A DNA stretch of 64,000 nt from Pedobacter fastidiosus. Its GTDB lineage: Bacteria; Bacteroidota; Bacteroidia; Sphingobacteriales; Sphingobacteriaceae. The translations under genes and the position numbers were made by a program. Below are positions 18,294 through 25,772 of the stretch, piece after piece; the first letter of the stretch is position 1, and every line of letters begins with the position of its first letter. Under the pieces are notes generated by a model. It did not search any database, was not told the origin of the DNA, and worked only from the letters and a program-made list of their open reading frames with translations. Location of the stretch: contig NZ_JACRYL010000001.1 in NCBI RefSeq assembly GCF_014306625.1, forward strand, positions 333,470-397,469, in the 5' to 3' direction.

Positions 18294-19037
18294 CTACTGA
18301 CTCCTGTTAGATTTTAGCAAACTATTCTGAACATAAGCGAAAAAAGCTTCTTTATAACCTTCGCCAATCTGTATCATCTCGTTATTTACCAATCTAATAA
18401 TATTACCATCAACTTTCTTAATTGCCGACTTAGCAACAATGTTTGATTTATTCACACGAATAAAAGCATGAGTCTCTAAAGCTTTCTCAATCTCCTTTAA
18501 AGTAAGGTAGGTAGTATGAGTTTCGCCCTTAGTAATAATCTGAATATAGTTTTGTAATGCTTTGATGTAAAGAATCTCATCAATGGCGATGTTAGAAAAC
18601 GCATATTTATGATCGCCTTTAATGTATAAGGCCGCAACTTGATCTGCATCTTTAGTCGCATTTTTTACATTATTAGCTTCTTTCTTCAAAATTCTGTCTA
18701 TACCAAGTGCAAATTTCGCAAACGAGATGGGTTTGAGTAAGTATTGATCTGATTGAACATCAAAAGCTTGAAGAGCATAATCTGGATGAGCTGTTGTAAA
18801 AATTAGGTATTTGGCTTTTTCCCTAATATTTTTTGCTAATTCTATACCGTTAATACCAGGCATATCAATATCCATAAACAACAAGTCGATTTCATCGTCG
18901 GCACTAATTTCGGTTAAGGCTTGTATGGGACTAGTAAAGGTTTTGAATAAGTTCAGACCTGGCATTTCTGCTATGTGGTCAGTTAAAACCTCAATCGCAT
19001 GTTGTTCATCGTCAATAACAACGCATTTTAGATTCAT
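18294..19037 (-). CDS. LytTR-family response regulator
   Basis: 247 residues. An N-terminal receiver domain (1-125) has the acidic pair D9/D10, phosphoacceptor D56 in LLFMDIDMPG, and a conserved Lys in LLKPISF. The C-terminal LytTR DNA-binding domain (about 140-240) includes ILYIKALQNYIQI and HAFIRVNKSNIV, the usual family landmarks. It is the likely partner of the kinase at 16231-17349; the peptide array lies between them on the other strand. The AACTAGGTGTT motif 66 bp upstream is also found upstream of the kinase, consistent with autoregulation. Function in this locus (control of the peptides) is inferred from position. Confidence 0.93.
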   Translation of the reverse strand: MNLKCVVIDDEQHAIEVLTDHIAEMPGLNLFKTFTSPIQALTEISADDEIDLLFMDIDMPGINGIELAKNIREKAKYLIFTTAHPDYALQAFDVQSDQYLLKPISFAKFALGIDRILKKEANNVKNATKDADQVAALYIKGDHKYAFSNIAIDEILYIKALQNYIQIITKGETHTTYLTLKEIEKALETHAFIRVNKSNIVAKSAIKKVDGNIIRLVNNEMIQIGEGYKEAFFAYVQNSLLKSNRSQ

Positions 19038-19427
19038 GTTTTATATTAATATGTAAGTTTGGAATGATTTTAACGCAAGTTAAATAAAAAAAGAATCTCT
19101 TTAACTAGGTGTTAGAAAAAATCTTAAATCCTTTTTGTCTAATAATCACCACTGTTTCGTGTAATAATCCCTAAGGTTGATGTAAAAAAATAATTGTTGC
19201 AATTGATTTTATTAACCTTTATACTGTTTGCCAAAAACAAATAATTGGATAATTTAAACGACAACGTAAAATTTTTCGATTAAAAACAAACATCTACCTG
19301 CCCAATCTTGTGTAGCCTGTAGAAATAAAATTAAACAGGCCATACAATACTGGGTTCTTTAAAAGTAAATTTTTGGTTTAAAAGCAAATACACATAAGAA
19401 ACTAGATCACCTTAAAAGATAATAATT
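19038..19427. other. 390-bp intergenic region with one regulatory motif and no gene
   Basis: Between divergent genes. It holds the AACTAGGTGTT motif near the regulator and an imperfect inverted repeat around 19313-19347 (GCCTGT and ACAGGC arms). I see no convincing ORF, RNA or clear TAnnTTTG box. Confidence 0.6.
19095..19113. promoter_or_regulatory. Second copy of the candidate LytTR motif, upstream of the response regulator
   Basis: ATCTCT followed by AACTAGGTGTT at 19103-19113, matching 17384-17403 with one indel and few changes over about 20 bp. It lies 66 bp upstream of the regulator ATG, in the same orientation relative to the gene as the copy before the kinase. Confidence 0.4.
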
Positions 19428-19922
19428 ATGGAACTTAAAGACGAAATCGGGCAATTTGCCGTACGGATTAAGAAAATGCTTCCTACAGTTCAAACAGAAG
19501 ATTCTACTCGGAACGCATTAGTTATGCCTTTTATACAGATTTTAGGTTTTGATCCATCTGAAGTTCAATCAGAAGCCGTTTTAGATTTTGGCGTTAAGAA
19601 AAGCAAAAAGGTAGATTACACAATTATGAAAGATGGCGAACCAACTATTTTGGTAGAGTGCAGACATCATGATGAAAACCTTGATATTCACGATTCTCGT
19701 TTATCTAAATATTTCCGTAAAACGAAAGCTAAATATGGTTTATTAACCAATGGTTTGGTTTACCGCTTTTACACAGAGAAAATGGTAAAAAGCAAAAAGA
19801 ATTCAGAGCCCTTATTCGAATTTAAAATTACGGATACCAAAGCAGCAACTATCGCCAAAATGATCGAAGAACACAAAGATTATTTTAATGTAGAAGCTAA
19901 AGATGATCAAATTGCCAGCTAG
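19428..19922 (+). CDS. Type I restriction enzyme R-subunit N-terminal-like protein (HSDR_N-type PD-(D/E)xK fold)
   Basis: 164 residues, matching the stand-alone HSDR_N/COG4748-like proteins rather than a full HsdR. The PD-(D/E)xK core is visible: D63 in KKVDYTI and E77 in PTILVECRHH, followed by the family block DENLDIHDSRLSKYF and a TNGLVYRFYT strand. The catalytic Lys expected two residues after E77 is Arg79 (E-C-R instead of E-C-K), so nuclease activity is uncertain. No helicase, methylase or specificity gene is adjacent. It stands alone with a terminator behind it; the role could be regulatory or DNA-binding rather than restriction. Confidence 0.8.
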   Translation: MELKDEIGQFAVRIKKMLPTVQTEDSTRNALVMPFIQILGFDPSEVQSEAVLDFGVKKSKKVDYTIMKDGEPTILVECRHHDENLDIHDSRLSKYFRKTKAKYGLLTNGLVYRFYTEKMVKSKKNSEPLFEFKITDTKAATIAKMIEEHKDYFNVEAKDDQIAS

Positions 19923-19943
19923 ACTTTATCTAACCTAATATAG

Positions 19944-19980
19944 AAAAACCCCTCAAAATTAATATTTTGAGGGGTTTTTT
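19944..19980. terminator. Bidirectional Rho-independent terminator
   Basis: Stem of AAAACCCCTC against GAGGGGTTTT with AT-rich extension, an A run on the left and a T run on the right. It serves the restriction-like gene on the plus strand and htpG on the minus strand, which converge here. Confidence 0.88.
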
Positions 19981-20024
19981 ATTAATTAAAACTTCTGACT
20001 ATTAAATAATCAAAAGTTTAAACC

Positions 20025-21911
20025 TTAAATTAACTCAACGCTTCTGCTTACAAACGCAGTTAACTCTGCACCTGTTAACATACCCTGAGCCAATAAAGCT
20101 AAATCTATCGCTTGCTTAGCCAAATTACTTTGGTCTTCACCTTCAGCTTTTAAAATTTTGCTTACTAATTTATGGTTTCCATTAATGGCAACTTTATAGC
20201 TATCTGGCATTTGGCCGTAAAAGCCCATTCCGCCACCCATTGCAGCCATGTCTTTCATACGGCGCATAAACTCATCCATCGTAATCGTAACCGGTAATTC
20301 TTCAGGATGTAAAGCCACAACTTCTACCTGCATACCTGGTTTGGTAATCGCTTTTTCGAAAATTGCAGTTACTTCTTTTACTTGATCTTCCGTTAAAACG
20401 TGTTCATTAACTTCATCTTTCTCAATCAATTTATCAGCAACGCTAGAATCAACACGTTTGATTGTAGTTTTATCCAACTTTTGCTCTAACTGATTAATGA
20501 AGTGGTTATCAATCGGAGAATCTAAAACCAAAACATCATAGTCTTTTTTGTTTGCCGATTGAATGAAAGCATCTTGTTTCGAAGCATCATTGGTGTACAA
20601 ATAAACTACTGTTCCGTTTTTATCCGTTTGCAAAGGCGCAACTTTTTCCGCGTATTCTGGTAAAGTAAAAAGCTCATTTTTGGTATTTCCAACTAAAGCA
20701 AAATCTTTTGCCTTATCGTAGAATTTATCTTCGCTAATCATTCCATATTTCACGAACATACCAATGTCTTTCCATTTGTTCTCGTATGATTTACGATCTT
20801 TTACAAAAAGTTCGCCCAATTTATCGGCAACCTTTTTGGTGATGTAACTGTTAATTTTCTTAACGTTGCTATCAGCCTGCAAGAAACTACGCGATACGTT
20901 TAATGGAATATCTGGCGAATCAATTACACCATGTAGTAACATTAAGAATTCTGGAACGATGTCCTTAACCTCATCCGTAATAAATACCTGACGAGAGTAT
21001 AGCTTGATTTTGTTGCGCTGCATCTCGAAGTCGTTTTTCAACTTAGGGAAATACAATACACCAGTTAAATTAAAAGGATAATCAACATTTAAGTGAATCC
21101 AAAATAATGGTTCTTCGCTAAAAGGATATAATTCTCGGTAAAAGCTTAAATAATCCTCATCTGACAAATCTGCAGGTGCTTTTGCCCAAATCGGATTAGT
21201 AGTGTTGATGATGTTATCAACCTCAACATCGTTGTATTTTGCTTTGCCTTCTTCATCAACACCATCTTCTACAGATTCTGTTTTTGTACCAAACTTAATT
21301 GGAACAGGTAAGAATTTGGCGTATTTATCAAGAATTTCCTGTAGTTTCGATTCCTCTAAAAACTCTTCAGAATCTTTGTTAACGTGAATAATAATATCTG
21401 TACCACGGGTGGTTTTCGTGCCTTCGGTAATTTCGAATTCTGTACTACCATCACAAACCCAACGAGCAGGTTCTGCACCTTCTTGGTAAGATAAAGTTTG
21501 AATTTCAACTAAATCTGAAACCATAAAAGCAGAGTAGAAACCTAAACCGAATTTACCAATAATCTCATTGGCATCTTTCGCATCCTTAAATTTCTCTACA
21601 AACTCACTTGCGCCAGAAAATGCAACTTGGTTAATGTATTTTTTAATTTCTTCGGCAGTCATACCCAAACCATTATCGCTAATGGTAATGGTTTTTGCTT
21701 CTTTATCAACAGCAACTTGCACCAAAGGCTGGCCAATTTCTCCGTTAAACTGTCCTAATGAACTTAGTCTTTTAATTTTCTGAACCGCATCTACTGCGTT
21801 AGAAACCAACTCACGAAGAAAAATCTCGTTGTCAGAGTATAAAAACTTCTTAATTATCGGGAAAATATTCTCGGTATGTATCGAGATGCTTCCTTTTTCT
21901 TGTATGCTCAT
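20025..21911 (-). CDS. htpG: Molecular chaperone HtpG (bacterial Hsp90)
   Basis: 628 residues, the usual length. The N-terminal GHKL ATPase domain shows ELVSNAVDA (catalytic E34, Mg-binding N38), the DNGLGMT motif and the IGKFGLGFYS lid segment; the middle domain has PLFWIHLNVDYPFNLTGVLYFP; the C-terminal dimerisation domain includes the Met-rich MDEFMRRMKDMAAMGG segment. No cytosolic eukaryotic-type MEEVD tail. It is a cytosolic ATP-dependent chaperone. Monocistronic by layout: terminator at its 3' end and a repeat array upstream of its start. No heat-shock operator recognised. Confidence 0.97.
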   Translation of the reverse strand: MSIQEKGSISIHTENIFPIIKKFLYSDNEIFLRELVSNAVDAVQKIKRLSSLGQFNGEIGQPLVQVAVDKEAKTITISDNGLGMTAEEIKKYINQVAFSGASEFVEKFKDAKDANEIIGKFGLGFYSAFMVSDLVEIQTLSYQEGAEPARWVCDGSTEFEITEGTKTTRGTDIIIHVNKDSEEFLEESKLQEILDKYAKFLPVPIKFGTKTESVEDGVDEEGKAKYNDVEVDNIINTTNPIWAKAPADLSDEDYLSFYRELYPFSEEPLFWIHLNVDYPFNLTGVLYFPKLKNDFEMQRNKIKLYSRQVFITDEVKDIVPEFLMLLHGVIDSPDIPLNVSRSFLQADSNVKKINSYITKKVADKLGELFVKDRKSYENKWKDIGMFVKYGMISEDKFYDKAKDFALVGNTKNELFTLPEYAEKVAPLQTDKNGTVVYLYTNDASKQDAFIQSANKKDYDVLVLDSPIDNHFINQLEQKLDKTTIKRVDSSVADKLIEKDEVNEHVLTEDQVKEVTAIFEKAITKPGMQVEVVALHPEELPVTITMDEFMRRMKDMAAMGGGMGFYGQMPDSYKVAINGNHKLVSKILKAEGEDQSNLAKQAIDLALLAQGMLTGAELTAFVSRSVELI

Positions 21912-22640
21912 ATGTAAATAAATTGTTTAATCTATAACCTGCATAACAAGGGTTGTTCCAAAGCACTTTATTTGCCAAAATGACAGGAGGTTTTGGGAAG
22001 AGGATTTGAAAATTACCCTATCGGTTGGTGTCTCACCGACCGAAATCATAAGCCTTGGTTCGTGTCTCCACGAACCAACAATCGACAAACTAATTAATGA
22101 ATAATGCTTCATCAAACAGGAACGATTTACATGAACGGTCGTCATCCTCAGCTTGACTGGGGGATCTGTCCTCACCAACTGAAACATTTACCCTATCGGT
22201 TAGTGTCTCACCGACCGAAATCATAAGCCTTGGTTCGTGTCTCCACGAACCAACGATCGACAAACTAATTAATAAACAAGGTTCATCAAACAAGAACGGT
22301 TTACATGAACGGTCGTCCTCCTCAGCTTGACTGGGGATCTGTTCTCATAAGCCTTCGCCTATATCGGTTGGTGTCACACCGACCGAAATCATAAGCCTTG
22401 GTTCGTGTCTCCACGAACCAACGATCGACAAACTAATTAATGAACAATGCTCATCAAACAGGAACGGTTTACATGAACGGTCGTCCTCCTCAGCTTGACT
22501 GGGGATCTATCCTCATAAGCCTTGGTTCGTGTCTCCACGAACCAACAAATCGATAAACTAATTAATGAACAATGCTTCATCAAACAGGAACGATTTACAT
22601 GAACGGTCGTCATCCTCAGCTTGACTGGGGATCTGTCTTC
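21912..22640. repeat. Array of composite palindromic repeats (left cluster)
   Basis: A directly repeated unit of about 125-175 bp. Parts are: hairpin GGTTCGTGtctcCACGAACC (near 22056, 22230, 22398 and 22523), a spacer ending in CATCAAACAGGAACG, a conserved block CGGTCGTC(A/C)TCCTCAGCTTG followed by ACTGGGGATCT (near 22134, 22308, 22477 and 22604), and a second hairpin GGTTGGTGTCTCACCGACC (near 22022, 22197 and 22365). No credible gene. REP-like intergenic repeat; no transposase is present in the window. Confidence 0.88.
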
Positions 22641-22699
22641 ATTTAACGAAACATAAATCTATTTTTTGGAAAGCAAAACCTGTTTTTCAATTAATGTTA

Positions 22700-22760
22700 G
22701 TCCCGCTTTTCGCTTTAGCCCCGATAGAAAAAATCGGGGGCTGTCGCTTCAATCTGGTTA
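22700..22760. repeat. Fragment of a second Bacteroidota intergenic repeat with hairpin
   Basis: A hairpin AGCCCCGAT/ATCGGGGGCT lies at 22717-22742, flanked by TCCCGCTTTTCGCTTT and CTGTCGCTTCAATC. Similar elements are common between Bacteroidota genes. It may also act as a weak terminator for the DUF4241 gene on the minus strand, though no good T run follows. Confidence 0.5.
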
Positions 22761-22867
22761 GGAAATAAGGTATTGTACTTTTTTTACAGGTTGTGAATCA
22801 TAATATGGTGTTATTTAATTCAATTATAATCCTATCGTCTAGTGTCCCCACTGAATGAAACTTAATT

Positions 22868-23620
22868 CTATATCATATCAAATTCATCTTCTCCATAAGC
22901 CAGTTCAATATCAATAAACTGAATAATGAGTGAGCAAATATTTTCATCCACATCAAAGCCATAATAAACGGGGTAGGTGCCATCACCAAAACCGCTCTGA
23001 AAAAATGGAATGTTATAGGTTGTTCCGGGAATTTGCCAGTTAATCCAATCACCACCTTCGCGTTGGTAAGTTGGATTTTCAGAATAATTTTTAGCAAAAA
23101 GTTCTGCAAAATAATCATCATAAAGGTTCTTGCCTGGATTTTCTAATTGAAACTTATCTTGAAAGGCGCAAAAATGTTTAAGGCTTTCTCGATCTAAAAC
23201 GCAACCCAAACCGGCATCAACATTGAAACCAAAAAACTCGCCCTCATTAAATTCTTTTAAATCTTCAATCCCAATTAAAGCTTCCTCAAACCTCACAGCA
23301 TCATAAGCTGTAAATTGAACTTTAACCGCGGCATATCTTGCACAGTCTCCGTCCTCATCAGGCACTACTATACACGCAGTTACAGGAAATTCTCCCGTCG
23401 GAACTTTCAACGTGTATGGTTGAGCATCTTGTTGTATGAAAACCAATGGATCTCTAACCAAAATTTCTCCCGTTGGAATGGATACACTACCCAATTCTAA
23501 ATGATCTAGCTTTTTGCCTGATATTTCTTGAGTTTCAAAATAATCGTTCAAATCACTCGGGCAAGCTAATAATGCTTTTTTTTCTTGCCAAATTTTTAGC
23601 CATTCTGCAGTTGGAGTCAT
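22868..23620 (-). CDS. DUF4241 domain-containing protein
   Basis: 250 residues, no signal peptide or membrane segment, acidic overall. It matches the DUF4241 pattern: a VRDPLVFI segment, LKVPTGEFPV, a strand with DCARYAAVKVQF, FFGFNVDAGLGCVLDRESL, and a C-terminal DGTYPVYYGFDVDENI with a VDEN turn. The molecular function of the family is unknown; members often occur in polymorphic-toxin immunity contexts, but no toxin gene is visible here. The gene is isolated, with repeat arrays on both sides, which fits an accessory or acquired gene. Confidence 0.8.
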   Translation of the reverse strand: MTPTAEWLKIWQEKKALLACPSDLNDYFETQEISGKKLDHLELGSVSIPTGEILVRDPLVFIQQDAQPYTLKVPTGEFPVTACIVVPDEDGDCARYAAVKVQFTAYDAVRFEEALIGIEDLKEFNEGEFFGFNVDAGLGCVLDRESLKHFCAFQDKFQLENPGKNLYDDYFAELFAKNYSENPTYQREGGDWINWQIPGTTYNIPFFQSGFGDGTYPVYYGFDVDENICSLIIQFIDIELAYGEDEFDMI

Positions 23621-23727
23621 AGAGACAGATTTTAAATAATATGCTTACCCAAAGGAATTATTTAATTTTTAATTATCAAAATAAAATTGCCTCGTTTCAT
23701 TCCTTTAGTAAAACCTAAATATATAAG

Positions 23728-24280
23728 CCTTGTTTGCGTCTCCACGAACCAGCAATCGGCAAACTAAATAATAAACAATGCTCATCAAACAGGAACGATT
23801 TACCTGAACGGTCGTCCTCCTCAGCTTGACTGGGGATCTATACTCACCGACCGAAACATGAATCTCATAGTTTATCAATCAAGAACGATTCACCTGAACG
23901 GTCGTCATCCTCAGCTTGACAGGGGATCTGTCTTTACCGACCGAAACATGAATCTACCAAAAATCGACAAGCAAATTAATGAACAAAAATGGTACGTGGA
24001 GAAACGAACCATGGCTTAAGGTGGCAAGATTTTTCTATCGGTTCGTGTTTAACTTAGCAAAACATAAATATATGAGCCTTGGTTCGTGTCTTCACTAACC
24101 AAAAATCGACAAGCAAATTAATTAACCAGGTTTATCAAACAGGAACGGTTTACCTGAACGGTCGTCATCCTCAGATTGACTGGGGATCTGTCTACACCGA
24201 CCGAAACATAAATCTACCAAAAATCGACAAACAAATTAATGAACAAAAATGGTTCGTGGAGACACGAACCATGGCGTAAG
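23728..24280. repeat. Array of composite palindromic repeats (right cluster)
   Basis: Same family as at 21912-22640. CGGTCGTC...CTCAG(C/A)TTGAC blocks lie near 23809, 23899 and 24159; hairpin halves lie near 23731, 23990, 24081 and 24250. The copies near 23990 and 24250 (GGTTCGTGGAGACACGAACC type) are inverted relative to the others. An ACCGACCGAAACAT tail recurs three times. No gene is seen between 23621 and 24385. Confidence 0.86.
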
Positions 24281-24330
24281 GAGGTAAAATTATCTACAAA
24301 CCAACATCTCAATTCAAATAAAGAATAAAA

Positions 24331-24366
24331 CCAAAAAAGCCAAGAAACTTGTCGAATCCTGGCTTA
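24331..24366 (-). terminator. Rho-independent terminator of the CheY-like gene
   Basis: On the minus strand AAGCCAGGA and TCTTGGCTT form an imperfect stem followed by a T run. It lies 20 bp past the stop of the receiver gene. Confidence 0.7.
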
Positions 24367-24385
24367 ATATCTTGAGTTAAATTTA

Positions 24386-24775
24386 TTAATTCATTAAATA
24401 AGTTTCATCTTGCTCTAAAGAAAGAATCTTGCTTATTTTCTTTAACAATACATCCATTTGGAAAGGTTTTGAAAGGAAATCATCCTGACCATAATTTAAG
24501 GTTGTAAAATCTTTAGGATCATATAAGCCAGAAATCAATAAAATTGGAATTTGAGATGTACTCTCTATCGATTTTAACTGCTCACACAAAACGCGACCAT
24601 CGATATGGCCAAGGGAAATATCCAGTAATAATAAATCTGGCTTAAAAGTTTCAATTCTGTTAAAAACTTCTTCACCATCGCTAAGTGCTGAAACTTTAAA
24701 GCCACCTATTTCTAATATTAATTGTATGGTTTCTAAAACCTCAATGTCATCATCAACTACCAGTATTCTCTTCAT
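24386..24775 (-). CDS. Stand-alone CheY-like response regulator
   Basis: 129 residues forming a single receiver domain: acidic D8-D10, phosphoacceptor D52 in LLLLDISLG, switch Ser82 in LLISGLY, and K103 in FLSKPF. No output domain. Single-domain receivers act through protein contacts in phosphorelays or motility control; no kinase is adjacent, so the partner is unknown. The gene is followed by its own terminator and is separated by 117 bp from the kinase-like gene upstream on the same strand, so it is probably transcribed on its own. Confidence 0.93.
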   Translation of the reverse strand: MKRILVVDDDIEVLETIQLILEIGGFKVSALSDGEEVFNRIETFKPDLLLLDISLGHIDGRVLCEQLKSIESTSQIPILLISGLYDPKDFTTLNYGQDDFLSKPFQMDVLLKKISKILSLEQDETYLMN

Positions 24776-24892
24776 ATGTTCTGTGCAATTTTTGTGTGTT
24801 GTTACTTATAACACTATTGCGGGTTGTTATGTTTACAATCTTAAGAATATTTTAACAATAAATTTATATTTACCATAAAAAGGTTGTGCAGT

Positions 24893-25756
24893 TTAAATGG
24901 CCTGCTTTACAATACCTTCTTTTTGTAAAATAAAATTGAAAAGTTCTTCGATTGGTTTTTGTAAAATTTTGCCAGATTCTATTCCGTTTTCGGCCAAAAC
25001 CTGTTTTAATTCATCTTGATAATAGTAAGCAATTGAACCTACAAAATGACAGGGAACTTTTTTATGACGAGGGTAATCCTTAACATTTGTGTCTACAAAT
25101 TCTTGAAAGCCTGTTTTTAATAATTCCTGAATGAAAGGATGATTTTTATGGTTGGCCATGAAACGGCTGAAGCCCGCTAAGTAGATATTGGGAAAGGGCT
25201 TTTGATAAACGTTGGTAATAATCTGTTCTTTTTCGGTTGGAAAAGCCTTTTTAAATTCAGAAGATAAATCGGAAGGCATTTTTTTATAGAGATAACTCAA
25301 TAAAACCTTCTTGCCGAAAAATGTTCCCGAGCCCTCATCGCCCAAAACATATCCTAAACCGTGGTGACCATCGTGAATTTTTTCGCCATCGAAATAACAA
25401 ATGTTTGATCCTGTGCCTAAAATGCAATTTAAACCCTCGGCATCGCCACAGGTTGCATAAACCGATCCAAGCAAATCATGATCCACAGAAATAAATGCAT
25501 TGGTAAAAACTTCAGAAAGCCCGTTTGATACCACTTCATGTTTATCTGGAGAGGAACATCCAGCTCCAAAAAAGTAAATTTCTTTAACTTCTTCGGCATA
25601 TTGCATAACCGTCTCATTTTTCGAAATCAGTTTAGTTATCTCCTGCTCACTTAAAAAATAAGGGTTTATTCCAGGAGTATTAAACTTAATGGTTTCACCA
25701 TTAAAATAACCCATCCAATCGGTTTTGGATGAACCACTATCTGCAACAAGTATCAT
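24893..25756 (-). CDS. BadF/BadG/BcrA/BcrD-type ATPase, N-acetylglucosamine kinase-like
   Basis: 287 residues of the ASKHA sugar-kinase fold. PHOSPHATE 1 is ILVADSGSSKTDW; the adenosine/phosphate 2 region is NCILGTGSNICYF, then GLGYVLGDEGSGTFFGKK, a signature shared with eukaryotic NAGK and bacterial MurNAc/GlcNAc kinases. Probable role: cytosolic ATP-dependent phosphorylation of an amino sugar released from cell-wall or chitin recycling. It starts 16 bp after the TolC gene stop, so it may be the last gene of the efflux operon, although a functional link to efflux is not evident. Substrate is inferred from family only. Confidence 0.85.
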   Translation of the reverse strand: MILVADSGSSKTDWMGYFNGETIKFNTPGINPYFLSEQEITKLISKNETVMQYAEEVKEIYFFGAGCSSPDKHEVVSNGLSEVFTNAFISVDHDLLGSVYATCGDAEGLNCILGTGSNICYFDGEKIHDGHHGLGYVLGDEGSGTFFGKKVLLSYLYKKMPSDLSSEFKKAFPTEKEQIITNVYQKPFPNIYLAGFSRFMANHKNHPFIQELLKTGFQEFVDTNVKDYPRHKKVPCHFVGSIAYYYQDELKQVLAENGIESGKILQKPIEELFNFILQKEGIVKQAI

Positions 25757-25772
25757 GGACTAAATATAAAAA

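Noticed and set aside
13434..19037. A hidden LanC cyclase or leader protease in the LanB locus
   Set aside because: The gaps are too small and no frame shows the LanC zinc-ligand pattern or a peptidase motif; absence from this window does not exclude a copy elsewhere.
21927..22293. Two minus-strand ORFs and similar ones at 24079-24279 in the repeat clusters
   Set aside because: They translate the palindromic repeat units themselves and share the same words because of the repeats.
21912..24280. Possible CRISPR array
   Set aside because: Unit length, irregular spacing, internal hairpins and mixed orientation do not fit direct repeats with uniform spacers, and no cas gene is present.
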